A stretch of DNA of 64,000 nt from DASVFB01 sp963815965. Its GTDB lineage: Bacteria > Actinomycetota > Thermoleophilia > Gaiellales > Gaiellaceae. The stretch's first letter is position 1. Each line of letters starts with the position of its first letter. A program made the translations under genes and the position numbers. The stretch lies in assembly GCA_963815965.1 (NCBI GenBank), contig CAWFIT010000001.1:806001-870000 (forward strand), read 5' to 3'. Below the pieces are notes generated by a model. The model ran no database searches, had not been told where the DNA came from, and saw only the letters and a list, made by a program, of their open reading frames with translations. This document shows, in pieces, positions 53,081 to 64,000 of the stretch.

Positions 53081-55100
53081 CCGGCGCCGACTCGTTGCCT
53101 GCGACGTCGCGGGCGACGACGCGCAGCGTCTGAACGGTGACGCCCTTCGCGAGCGTGAAGACTCCGGGCTGCTTGCTCGCCCTGATCTCCCGCCCGTTGA
53201 CCGTGGCGATCACCGTGACGGGCTCGAAGACGCGCAGGCGCAGCGGGCTGACCGAGACGAGCGAAACTTTCGGCGGCGCGCGGTCCACCAGGAGCGGGAC
53301 CGACTGCGCAACCGTCCCGACCGTCAGCTTCACCTGGTACGCACCGTCCGGCACCGTCGCGCCGTCGGCGGTGAGGCCGGTGAACGCGAAGCTCTGGCTC
53401 CCCTGCGTCAAGTTCGCCGTGAGCAGAGGCAAACTGGAGAACGCCGCGTCCAGCGTGAGCGTGACGGCGGCCGGCTGCGCGAGGAAGAACCGCAGGTTCA
53501 CGGTGTCGCGGCGCCCATCGCCGTTTGGCGAAACGATCTTCGCGTCGGCCGCGTACGAGAGGACGGCGTGGCTGATCGCCACCGGCACGGTGGCCTGCGC
53601 CTGTCTGCCGAGAGCGTCGCGGGCCGTGAGACGGATCGTGTAGTTGCCGTCCGCGAGCCCGGTCGGCGTGAAGACGAAGGACTGCGAGCCGGCGCTCTTG
53701 GACTGGACGAACAGCGTGGCTGGGATGTCGTAGAGATCGAGCAGCTCAGCCGTGACCGTCGCCGCGCTGCTCAGCGTGTAGCTCACGGTCGCGGTGGGCA
53801 CGACGTTGCCGTCCAGCACCGGCGGCGTGACGCGAAGATCCGTCAGGGTGAGCGTCGCAAGCTTGCCGCCGATGACGCCGACGGCGGCGCGCACGGTCGC
53901 GCCCGCGGTGATCGTCCACGTGTAGGCGGCCCCAACCACCGCATACGTCGCGTCCCACGTCCAGGCGACGTTGGCGCCTGTGCCCGTCCCGGTCGCAACG
54001 ACCGCGCCCGTCGCGTCGGCGACCGTCACCGTCCACGGCAGCGCGGAGCTCAGCCGCGCCGTGAACCGAACCGGTCCGCCGACCGTTCCCGAGACGATCG
54101 GGGTGTAGAGCTTCGGCAAGCCCGTTTGCGCGACGCGGCTAGCAATCGAAGGCAACAGCCGGTACGCGACGGTGCCCGGACACGAGGTGAGGTACGTGTC
54201 GCGATGACCCGAGATCGCGCGAAGGTCGACCGTCCTCCCGGCGGGGAACTTGCCGTTGCCGCCGGACACGAACGGAACGATCGCGCGCGGGTCGACGTGG
54301 CCGACGTCGAGCCGCCACGCGAGCAGCTTGACGAGCGCATTCTGCTCCGCCTTCGAAGGTGCAACTCGGTCGTAATTTCCAATCATCGAGACGCCGACAG
54401 TTCCGGCGTTGAACCCGCCCGAGTGAGCGCCGATGACGTTACGTTCGATGCCGCCGTAACGACCCTCGAAGATCTGACCGCAAGCGTCGACCAAAAAGTT
54501 GTAGCCGATGTCGTCCCAGCCGTTTCCCTTCACGTGGTACACCTCGATGCCGCGGACGATCGACGCCGAACGCGCGCACGAGTAGCCGTTCGGCGTCGCG
54601 GTGTGGTGCACGACCGCGAGCTTCAGCGTCGGCGCGAACCTCGGAGCCCTTCGACGAATCGACTCGTCCGCCTGCCACCCGGCGCGCGAGATGATCACCG
54701 GCGAGCCCGCGAGCTGCAGCCGGCGCGTCGGCGCCCCGATCGGCGGGCTCCACAGGAGGTACTCGCGGACATGCGTCACAGGCCCGTGTGGCCGCACCTG
54801 AATCGCGTCGGCGGCGCCGGTCCACACGGGATTGCCCAGCCGCCACACACCGGAGCGCCCGGAGTCGTCGTCGCCCGGCTCCCAGGCACTCCAGCGCCCG
54901 GCGACACTGCGCGTGCGGAACCACGGAGTGCCACTTCCCTTCCAGTGCAGGCCGACGAGATTGAAACGCGGCGTCGCGGACGCAAGCGCGCGAGGCGGCG
55001 GCGGCACGACGTCGCGCACCACCATCTGCACGGGCGGAGCGGCGTGCGCCACGCCGGCCGGGACAACGAAGAATGCCGCTGCAAGCAGAAGCCGTTTCAC
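53061..55100 (-). CDS. Secreted PGRP/amidase_2-domain protein with beta repeats
   Basis: The protein has 679 residues. Signal peptide at residues 1-20 (FFVVPAGVAHA). An N-terminal beta region holds WFRTRSVAGRWSAWEPGD. The amidase/peptidoglycan-recognition domain is at about residues 145-310 with zinc His in LAVVHHTATPN, GYNFLVDACGQIFEGRYGG, GVSMIGNYDRV and ISGHRDTYLTSCPG. Then several FlgD/Ig-like beta units follow (SPNGDGRRDTVNLRF, DGAYQVKLTVGT). It likely cleaves or binds peptidoglycan outside the cell. It overlaps the convergent birA by 20 bases. Confidence 0.88.
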   Translation of the reverse strand: MKRLLLAAAFFVVPAGVAHAAPPVQMVVRDVVPPPPRALASATPRFNLVGLHWKGSGTPWFRTRSVAGRWSAWEPGDDDSGRSGVWRLGNPVWTGAADAIQVRPHGPVTHVREYLLWSPPIGAPTRRLQLAGSPVIISRAGWQADESIRRRAPRFAPTLKLAVVHHTATPNGYSCARSASIVRGIEVYHVKGNGWDDIGYNFLVDACGQIFEGRYGGIERNVIGAHSGGFNAGTVGVSMIGNYDRVAPSKAEQNALVKLLAWRLDVGHVDPRAIVPFVSGGNGKFPAGRTVDLRAISGHRDTYLTSCPGTVAYRLLPSIASRVAQTGLPKLYTPIVSGTVGGPVRFTARLSSALPWTVTVADATGAVVATGTGTGANVAWTWDATYAVVGAAYTWTITAGATVRAAVGVIGGKLATLTLTDLRVTPPVLDGNVVPTATVSYTLSSAATVTAELLDLYDIPATLFVQSKSAGSQSFVFTPTGLADGNYTIRLTARDALGRQAQATVPVAISHAVLSYAADAKIVSPNGDGRRDTVNLRFFLAQPAAVTLTLDAAFSSLPLLTANLTQGSQSFAFTGLTADGATVPDGAYQVKLTVGTVAQSVPLLVDRAPPKVSLVSVSPLRLRVFEPVTVIATVNGREIRASKQPGVFTLAKGVTVQTLRVVARDVAGNESAPVTYRRR

Positions 55101-55171
55101 AGGCGAACCCCTTCTCCACCGTGCCAGACATGCCCTGCTCAGGCAAGCTTGCTGGTGGAATCCTTACAACC

Positions 55172-56426
55172 GTGAAGCGCCTCCTCATCTTTGCGCTGCT
55201 CGCCGCGCTGCTCGCGGCCTCCTCGGCGTCCGCCAAGAACGGCGAGGTACTCGCCGTCAAGTTCGACGCGGACGTCAACCCGGTGACGCAGGGGTGGTTG
55301 AGTGACCGGATCAAGGAGGGCGCGAACTACGACGCGCTCGTGATCCTGTTGGACACCCCCGGCGGGCTCGACTCGTCGATGCGCAAGATCGTGCAGGACG
55401 AGCTCGCGGCGAAAGAGCCGGTGATCGTCTACGTCGCCCCCAACGGCGCTCGCGCCGCGAGCGCTGGCGTCTGGATCTCCCAGGCCGCCGACGTGCTGGC
55501 GATGTCACCGGTTTCGAACATCGGCTCGTCGACACCGATCACGAGCACTGGCGCGAACCTCGAGCAGCGATCTGAAGCGCAAGGTCGTCAACGACGCCGC
55601 CGCATCGCTCCGCAACCTCGCACGCGTACACGGGAGAAACGCGAAGTGGGCCGACCTCGCGGTACGCAGAGCGTCGAACCTCACGTCGGGCGAAGCGCTG
55701 CGCCTCAACGTGATCGACCTGATCTCACCCGACTTGCCGGCGCTCCTGAAGACGATCGACGGGCGCACGACGAAGCCGCGCGGCCTGACGCTGCACACGG
55801 CCGGGGACACGATCGTGACGAAGGAGATGGGATTCTTCACGCGCCTGCTCGACACGCTGATCGATCCGAACCTGCTGTCGCTGCTGTTCCTCGCCGGCAT
55901 CGGCGGCATCCTCTTCGAGGTCTTTCACCCCGGCGTCGTGCTGCCCGGCGCGCTCGGCGCCGTCGCGCTCGTGACGGCGCTCTTCGGCTTCTCGGTCCTC
56001 CCCACGAGCTGGGCGGGCGTCGCGCTGATCGTGCTGGCGATCGCGCTGCTGGTGATCGACGCGCACGTCGTGACGCACGGCGCGCTCACCGTGTCAGGAC
56101 TGGTTGCGCTCGCAGTGGGAATGCTGATGCTGTTCCACGACGCGCCCGCGCCGTACAAGATCGACACCTGGTTCGTCCTTGCGGTCACGCTGTCGCTCGG
56201 CGGCTTCATGGCCGTCGCCCTGGGCAAGGTCGTGCAGGTGCGGCGCCGGCCTTCGGCGATGCCCGCAATGGTGGGAGCGGAGGGCGTCGTGCGCAGCGAC
56301 GGGCTCGTCTTCGTGCGCGGAGAGCTGTGGCAGGCCGCGACGAACGACGGCGCGCCGCTCGCGCCGGGCGAGCAGGTCCTCGTCGACGACGTCGAGGGAC
56401 TCCGCCTGAAAGTGCACCGGGTGTAG
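55172..56426 (+). CDS. NfeD-family membrane serine protease, one frame slip
   Basis: GTG 55172 gives a signal peptide (KRLLIFALLAALLAASSASA). The ClpP/SppA-like protease domain has LVILLDTPGGLDSSMRKIV, VIVYVAPNGARAASAGVWIS with the nucleophile Ser, and AMSPVSNIGSSTPI. One extra G at 55562 breaks the frame. The +1 frame continues SSDLKRKVVNDAAASLRNLA, with the general-base Lys probably in this part, then four to five membrane helices (about 55840-56230) and a C-terminal OB-fold ending in VLVDDVEGLRLKVHRV. Corrected length is about 417. NfeD proteins work with stomatin-like SPFH proteins, and one follows 10 bases later. Confidence 0.88.
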
Positions 56427-56436
56427 GCTCGGACCC

Positions 56437-57208
56437 ATGACCGGCGCAGTCATCGCAATCGTCGTCGTCGTCTTTCTCTTCGTGCTGTTCCTGCTTGCGG
56501 CGGTCAAGGTCGCGCGCGAGTACGAGCGCGGCGTCGTCTTCCGGCTGGGGCGGCTACTCGACCCGCCCAAAGGCCCTGGCCTCTTCATCCTGATCCCGAT
56601 CGTCGACCGGATGGTGAAGGTCGACCTCCGGACGATCACGCTCAACATCCCGCCGCAGGAGGTCATCACGAAGGACAACGTGCCGGCGCGCGTGAATGCC
56701 GTCGCGTACTTCCGGATCGTCGAGCCGAAAGCCGCGATCGTGAACGTCGAGAACTTCATGGCGGCCACGTCGCAGATCGCGCAGACGACGCTCCGGTCCG
56801 TCCTCGGCCAGCACCTACTCGACGAGCTCCTCTCCGAGCGCGACAAGATCAACTCGATCCTGCAGGAGATCATCGACGAGGCGACCGCGCCGTGGGGGAT
56901 CAAGGTCTCGATCGTCGAGGTGAAGGACGTCGAGATCCCGTCGACGATGCAGCGCGCGATGGCCCGTCAGGCAGAGGCGGAACGCGAGCGTCGCGCGAAG
57001 GTGATCGCCGCAGAGGGCGAGTTCCAGGCGAGCGAGCGGCTGAAGGACGCCGCGAACGTAATCGAGCAGCACCCCGATGGCACTGCAGCTGCGCTACCTG
57101 CAAACACTGATCGAGCTCGGCAGCTCCCAGGCGACGACGATCGTGTTCCCGGCTCCGATCGATCTGATCAGCCCCTTCCTCAAGCGCACTGACGGATCTT
57201 CGGACTGA
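56437..57208 (+). CDS. SPFH/stomatin-family membrane protein, 3' frame slip
   Basis: Membrane helix at about residues 3-24, then the Band 7 domain: KVAREYERGVVFRLGRLLDP, GPGLFILIPIVDRMVKVDLR, NIPPQEVITKDNVPARVNAV and ATSQIAQTTLRSVLGQHLLD. A coiled coil follows with AEAERERRAKVIAAEGEFQA. After VIEQHP the open frame fails. Removing one C from CCCCGATGG near 57074 continues MALQLRYLQTLIELGSSQAT and IVFPAPIDLISPFL to a stop at 57208, the normal end for the family, about 256 residues. It forms membrane microdomain scaffolds with NfeD. Confidence 0.88.
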
Positions 57209-57992
57209 CCCACTGACGGGGCGGCGCGTCGCGATCGCGCCGGCGCGCGCGAAGCGCCCCGGTGCCGCGCAAGCCGAGCTCGAGCCGCCGACGCCGGAGG
57301 AGCTCGAGCAGTGCCCGTTCTGCGCCGGCCGCGAAGACCGCACGCCGCCCGAGACGCTGCGGATCGGCGACCCGTGGCGAGTTCGCGTCGTCCCCAACCT
57401 CTATCCCGCCTTCGAGCGCCAGGAGGTCGTGGTACACACGCCGCGACACGCTCGATCGCTCGCCGAGCTGGGCGACGAGGAGCTCGCACTCGTCGCGGAG
57501 GCATGGCAGCGGCGTCGCGCGGACGTGCCCGAGGGCTATCTCCACGCACTCGTGAACGAAGGCCGCGAGGCGGGGTCGAGTCTGCCGCACACGCACTCGC
57601 AGCTCGTCTGGCTGCCCGAGCCCGCTCCGGAGACGCAGCATCGCGTCGACCGGGATCGCTGGACCGTCGTCGCGGAGCGCGGCGGGCTCGTCCTCGCGTG
57701 CCCGTACGCGAGCCGGCTGCCGTACGAGCTCGTGCTAGCCCCAAAGGAACCGCGGGCGAACGCCTTCGCCGACGAACTGCTGCCCGCGGCGATGCGGTTG
57801 CTCGGCGACGCGATCCGCCGCGTGCACCACGCAGCCGGAGCCACCCCGCTCAACGCGTGGCTGCACGACTCCGCCGACTGGCATTTCGAGCTGCTGCCGC
57901 GGCTTTCGATCCTCGCAGGCGTCGAGCTGGGAGCAGGCTGGTGGATCAACGCCCTCGCGCCCGAAGGCGCGGCAGAGGCGCTGCGCGATTAG
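57189..57992 (+). CDS. Galactose-1-phosphate uridylyltransferase-like, CTG start
   Basis: About 267 residues. Family sequence begins at TDLRTDPLTGRRVAIAPARA. The zinc pair is in QCPFCAGREDRTPPETL, and NLYPAFERQEVVVHTPRH follows. The catalytic site is SSLPHTHSQLVWLP (H-x-H-x-Q, with Thr for the usual Pro), and DWHFELLPRLSILAGVELGA is near the end. No ATG, GTG or TTG lies in frame before the conserved start; the only candidate is CTG 57189, inside the end of the SPFH gene. A later GTG at 57429 would lose the zinc site. Either CTG is used or the base is a miscall. It may transfer uridylyl in galactose or another sugar pathway. Confidence 0.8.
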   Translation: MTDLRTDPLTGRRVAIAPARAKRPGAAQAELEPPTPEELEQCPFCAGREDRTPPETLRIGDPWRVRVVPNLYPAFERQEVVVHTPRHARSLAELGDEELALVAEAWQRRRADVPEGYLHALVNEGREAGSSLPHTHSQLVWLPEPAPETQHRVDRDRWTVVAERGGLVLACPYASRLPYELVLAPKEPRANAFADELLPAAMRLLGDAIRRVHHAAGATPLNAWLHDSADWHFELLPRLSILAGVELGAGWWINALAPEGAAEALRD

Positions 57993-58312
57993 GCGTGAAC
58001 CGGCTCGAAGTCCGCAGGGCTTCGAGCCGAATTTTCCTCGCGAAATCGGCGCGCCGCCTCGATCGCTGCGCCGAGGTTCAGACCCTTGTCCTTCGCCTGC
58101 TTGATCAGCATCACGGTCTCGAGCGCGTCGATGTCGTAGATGCGCTGCTTCTTGCCTTTGGTCGGAATCTGCGCCTTGTTCGTCCAGTAGTCGAGCTGCA
58201 TCTTCGAGATGCCGGCGATCTGGCACACCTGGCCCAGGTAGAGCTCGACCTTCGTGAGATGGTCCGCAAGATTTATCGGCTCTAGAAGGTCAACCTGTCT
58301 GCTGATAGCCAT
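57989..58312 (-). CDS. MerR-family transcription regulator
   Basis: The protein has 107 residues from ATG 58312. The helix-turn-helix is in YLGQVCQIAGISKMQLDYWT, and the wing in KAQIPTKGKKQRIYDIDALE. Then a helix rich in Lys and Ala (VMLIKQAKDKGLNLGAAIEA) follows. There is no effector domain with Cys, so it is a short MerR-like regulator, closer to HspR/BldC-type proteins than to metal sensors. It follows gyrA after 111 bases and overlaps the convergent galT by 4 bases. Targets are unknown, though its own spacer holds a small palindrome. Confidence 0.8.
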   Translation of the reverse strand: MAISRQVDLLEPINLADHLTKVELYLGQVCQIAGISKMQLDYWTNKAQIPTKGKKQRIYDIDALETVMLIKQAKDKGLNLGAAIEAARRFREENSARSPADFEPVHA

Positions 58313-58355
58313 AGGGTGCCTCGCTTCTAATTGGACGGACCGCTTACAGCACTTA

Positions 58356-58384
58356 GATATACACCCTCGGGTAGCCCTTTGAAA
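58356..58384 (-). promoter_or_regulatory. Possible promoter and operator of the merR gene
   Basis: On the minus strand TTTCAA (58379-58384) and TATATC (58356-58361) are spaced by 17 bases. The spacer holds ACCC-GA-GGGT, a short palindrome where MerR proteins usually bind. Next to it CCCTTTTCAAAGGG gives another inverted repeat. Self-regulation is a guess. Confidence 0.4.
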
Positions 58385-58423
58385 AGGGGCAACTCTTGGA
58401 ACCTTCAGCGCAGACGCGTGGTG

Positions 58424-60897
<2,474 letters not shown>

Positions 60898-60905
<8 letters not shown>

Positions 60906-63279
60906 CGAGGAAGCGCACGTCCTTTGCGTTGGCCTCGATGAACAGGCGCCGCGGCTCGACCTGGTCGCCCATCAGCATCGAGAACCACCGGTCCGCGGCC
61001 GAGGCGTCCTCGACGTCGACCCGGATCAGCAGCCGGCGCGCGGGATCCATCGTCGTCTCCCACAGCTGGAGCTCGTTCATCTCGCCAAGGCCCTTGAAGC
61101 GGCTGAGCTGGATGCCTTCCTTCGCGAGCTCGAGCGCGAGGTCCCGCAGTTCCTCGTATGTTTCCGCGGTCTCGGTGCGCTTCGCGTTCGAGACGGTGAA
61201 CGGCGGCAGCCCGATCGCCTCAGTGAGCTTCGCGTAACGGGTCCGAACATGGCGATACGCCTGCGATGCGATCAGTTCGACCGGAACGTTGACGTGGCGC
61301 GCCGCACTCGTCGAAAGCTCGGACACACGCACGCGGAAGTTAGCCGCGTCCCGCTCCACGAGGTCGAGCTCGTAGCCGTTACCCGGCATGGACTCGATTG
61401 CCTTCTGCACATCTTCGGGTGTCTCGGTCTCGAGCTCGACGAGCCTGTGCGTGACCATGAAGTCCGCGGCAGCCGGATTGAAATCGGAGCGCAAGCGCGC
61501 GAGCCAGCCGTCGTACTCCATCAGCGTCTTCGTGAAGCGCCCCCACCTTGCGGTGGTCAGCTTCACCTCGGCGCCGTCACGCGCCGTCACGTTGAGCGAC
61601 GGGATCCGCTCCCGCGCAAGCAGCTCCTCGAGTTGCGCGTCCTTCTCGAAGTAGAACTCCTGATTGCCGAGCTTGACCTTGTACAGCGGCGGCACGGCGA
61701 TGTACACGTGGCCGTTCTCGATCAGCTCAGGCATCTGCCGATAGAGGAACGTGAGGATGAGCGTGCGGATGTGCGAGCCGTCGACGTCGGCGTCCGTCAT
61801 CACGATCACGCGGTGGTACCGCAGCTTCGAAAGGTCGAACTCGTCGCCTAGACCTGTCCCGAGCGCCGTGATCATCGCCTGGATCTCGTTGTTCGAGAGA
61901 ACCTTGTTGATCCGGTTCTTCTCGGTATTGATGATCTTCCCGCGCAACGGCAGGATCGCCTGGTACGTGCGGTCGCGGCCCATCTTCGCCGAGCCTCCCG
62001 CACTGTCGCCCTCAACGATGAACAGCTCCGCAGCGGACGGATCGTTGATCGAGCAGTCCGCGAGTTTCCCCGGCAGCGACGACGACTCGAGCGCGCTCTT
62101 GCGCCGCGTCAACTCGCGGGCCTTGCGCGCCGCGAGCCGTGCGCGCATAGCCGCGATGCTCTTGTTCACGATCTGCCGCGCGTCCTGGGGATTCTCCTCG
62201 AGAAACTCCGCGAGCTTCTGGTTCACCGTCTGCTCGACGAGCCCGCGCACCCAGGGGTTGCCGAGCTTCGTCTTCGTCTGCCCTTCGAACTGCGGATCCT
62301 CGAGCTTGACCGAGATGACGGCGGCGAGCCCTTCGCGGACGTCCTCGCCGTCGAGCGCCTCGTCCTTCTTGATCAGGCCCTTGTCGCGCGCGTAGCGGTT
62401 CAACGTCGAGGTGAGCGCGCCCTTGAAGCCGGAGAGGTGCGAGCCGCCCTCGTGCGTGTTGATGTTGTTGGCGAACGAGAAGACCGACTCCTGATACGAG
62501 TTGTTCCACTGCATCGCAACCTCGACGTTTCCCTGCTCATTGGCGCCTTCGAAGTAGACGATGTGCTTATGGATCGGGTCCTTCGCCTCGTTCGTGTAGG
62601 CGACGAAATCGCGAATCCCGCCCTCGTAGTGGAACGTGACCGAGTCGCCGCCGGCGCGCTCGTCCGTGAGCACGACCTCGAGGCCCTTCGTGAGGAACGC
62701 CATCTCGCGCAGCCGCGTCTTCAGCGTGTCGGCCGAAAGCTCGAGCTCGTCGAAGATCTCCGCGTCAGGAAGGTACGAGATCGTGGTGCCGGTCTCCTTG
62801 GAGATGCCGGTCGTCTCCATTTCCGAGGTCGGCGCACCGCGCGCGAACTCCTGCCGGTAGGTCTTCCCATCGCGATGCACTTCGGCGATGAGCCACTCGG
62901 AGAGAGCATTGACGACGGATACGCCGACGCCGTGCAACCCGCCCGAAACCTTGTAACCACCCTGGCCGAACTTGCCGCCGGCGTGCAGCTTGGTGAGCAC
63001 GACCGTGAGCGCCGGCAGGCCCTGGTCTTTCATCACGTCGACCGGAATACCCGATCCCCAGTCCCGGACCGTGACCGAATTGTCGGGGTGCAGGGTCACC
63101 TCGACGCGGTCGTTCCGGCCTGCAAGCGCCTCGTCGACGGCGTTGTCCACCACTTCGTTGACGAGCTGGTGGAGGCCGCGCGTTCCGGTCGAGCCGATGT
63201 ACATGCCCGGCCGTTTCCGGACCGGGTCGAGGCCTTCAAGGACCGTGATGTCCTTAGCGGTGTAGGTTGGTTCAGCCAT
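60898..63279 (-). CDS. gyrB: DNA gyrase subunit B
   Basis: The protein has 793 residues from ATG 63279. GHKL ATPase: VLEGLDPVRKRPGMYIGSTG, VVDNAVDEALAG with the Mg-binding Asn, GGLHGVGVSVVNALSEWL and QTKTKLGN. TOPRIM domain: FIVEGDSAGGSAKMGRDR and MTDADVDGSHIRTLIL. The long insert (about 180 residues) between TOPRIM and the end, FYFEKDAQLEELLARERIPS, is of the type seen in larger GyrB forms. The end RRLFIEANAKDVRFLDV is usual. It has no clear ribosome site; only AGGG is found 11 bases before the start, after a hairpin. Confidence 0.97.
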
Positions 63280-63283
63280 AGAG

Positions 63284-63314
63284 AAAAAGCCCTGCAAATA
63301 CCGACCTTGCGGGC
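63284..63314 (-). terminator. Possible attenuator in front of gyrB
   Basis: On the minus strand GCCCGCAA (63307-63314) can pair with TTGCAGGGC (63289-63297), with one bulged base, and the stem is followed directly by TTTTT. It lies just ahead of the gyrB start, in the gap after dciA. It has the shape of a weak intrinsic terminator and could tune gyrB expression. Confidence 0.45.
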
Positions 63315-63327
63315 TGTTGCAAGTGTA

Positions 63328-63795
63328 TCAGAAAGCGGGGTCGGATCGGGCTCTCGAGAGGCTCGCCGCGGCCGCCCGCGCGACCAATTTCCGGAGCTTT
63401 TCGTCGCCGATTTCCGCGGTCAACTCGGCAGCAGTGTCCCGGTCGGCCGCGGTCGGCCGCGGCATGTCGCGCGAAGCCTCCTCGAGGGAGGACACCGTCT
63501 CCGATTCAGGCAACGGGCCGGGCGCGAAGCGGAGTTTTGGCGGAGCAAGCTCGCCAAGTCGCTCGCGAATCGCCGAAGCGAGGTGCTCGAGCTCGAACGC
63601 CCACGTCGAGGAGCTCGTGTGCACGTGCAACGTGCCGTCCCGCGCGATACGCGCAGGCCACGCGTTCTGTGCGACCCGCTCGCCGACCGCTGCAGGCCAT
63701 GCCTCGGCGATCCGCCCGATCGCGGCCTGAGGACCGAAGCGCGCGAGTTGCGCGCGGACGTCGTCAGCGAGCCGATCCAAGTTCCACCTCGACAA
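63328..63795 (-). CDS. dciA: DciA-like protein (DUF721)
   Basis: The protein has 155 residues from TTG 63795; a TTG at 63780 is possible. It has the DUF721 pattern: helix, then IAEAWPAAVGERVAQNAWPA, then HVHTSSSTWAFELEHLASAI, the KH-like fold, with a Pro-rich and helical tail after it. DciA loads the replicative helicase in bacteria without DnaC or DnaI. It lies between recF and gyrB, the usual place in Actinomycetota, and overlaps the recF end by 32 bases. Confidence 0.85.
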   Translation of the reverse strand: MSRWNLDRLADDVRAQLARFGPQAAIGRIAEAWPAAVGERVAQNAWPARIARDGTLHVHTSSSTWAFELEHLASAIRERLGELAPPKLRFAPGPLPESETVSSLEEASRDMPRPTAADRDTAAELTAEIGDEKLRKLVARAAAASLSRARSDPAF

Positions 63796-64000
63796 CCTGT
63801 GCCGGGTCGACCGGCAGCGCGGAGCGCTGGGTCGCCGTCACGAGCGTCTGGCCCATCCCCGCGACGAGGTCCGCGAGCACGCGGCGACGCGACGGATCGA
63901 GCTCCGACAGCACGTCGTCGAGAAGCAAGAGCGGTTGCACGTCGCGACGTGCAGCGAGTAGTTGCGCCTCGGCCAGAAGCAGGGCGAGCACAGTGAGCCG
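63764..64000 (-). CDS. recF: RecF recombination protein, C-terminal part only
   Basis: The frame runs off the right edge, so only the last 78 residues are visible. They contain LALLLAEAQLLAARR, the Walker B motif PLLLLDDVLSELDPSRRRVL with D-loop, and the H-loop-like region LVTATQ. This is the C-terminal ATPase part of RecF, which loads RecA at gaps. The gene order recF-dciA-gyrB-gyrA suggests that dnaN, dnaA and the origin lie to the right. Confidence 0.88.
   Translation of the reverse strand, partial: RLTVLALLLAEAQLLAARRDVQPLLLLDDVLSELDPSRRRVLADLVAGMGQTLVTATQRSALPVDPAQVVEVELGSAR

Overview
The window is a GC-rich bacterial chromosome segment. It has dense, mostly overlapping genes, many GTG starts and many 4-base GTGA/ATGA stop-start overlaps. 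The gene set points to Actinomycetota, and my best guess is class Thermoleophilia (Gaiellales/Solirubrobacterales-like). That guess rests on a PknB-type kinase, a LigD of PE-ligase-polymerase order, separate AccA and AccD, an MrfA-like helicase and the recF-dciA-gyrB-gyrA block at the right end. The block implies that oriC/dnaA lies just beyond the right edge. I saw no rRNA, tRNA, insertion sequence, prophage or CRISPR array.

Layout. Bases 1-5.7 kb hold the end of a TPR protein, two secreted proteins of unknown role (one built from 11-residue repeats), a small envelope protein and a two-component system. Bases 5.7-10.6 kb hold a lipoprotein hydrolase and four tightly coupled nucleotide-sugar genes resembling WbpI/WbpA/WbpB/WbpD. 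Bases 10.6-19.7 kb hold a SpoIID-subtilase pair, a Ser/Thr kinase, the dTDP-rhamnose genes rmlB and rmlA-C-D, and a secreted glycosidase. Bases 19.7-25.4 kb hold an MMPL transporter with a coupled 41-residue membrane protein and an Hsp20-Lon proteostasis pair. Bases 25.4-33.4 kb are mixed: M23 peptidase, split TauE halves, OtsB, HAD hydrolase, PLP decarboxylase, PolX and a dolichol-phosphate-mannose-synthase-like enzyme. Bases 33.4-37.5 kb are a thiamine operon (thiD-thiM-thiE-thiL plus a DppB-like permease) under a TPP riboswitch. Bases 37.5-43.8 kb hold an MrfA-like helicase coupled to an amidinotransferase-fold enzyme, a LOG/SLOG-type protein, a lipoprotein and LigD. Bases 44-53 kb hold accA/accD, three unrelated genes, the fab operon fabZ-fabH-fabD-fabG-fabF and a divergent birA. 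Bases 53-58 kb hold a PGRP amidase, an NfeD-stomatin pair, GalT and a MerR regulator. Bases 58.4-64 kb hold gyrA, gyrB, dciA and the 3' end of recF.

Two things stand out. First, thirteen genes, including gyrA, are broken by a single reading-frame slip. In twelve of them exactly one extra base restores a family-like protein. This reads most simply as insertion errors in the assembly, and it must be settled before any gene here is called a pseudogene. Second, the only sizeable gap in the fab operon, where acpP might be expected, is filled by a 164-bp nested palindrome. It runs from the fabD stop codon into the first codons of fabG.
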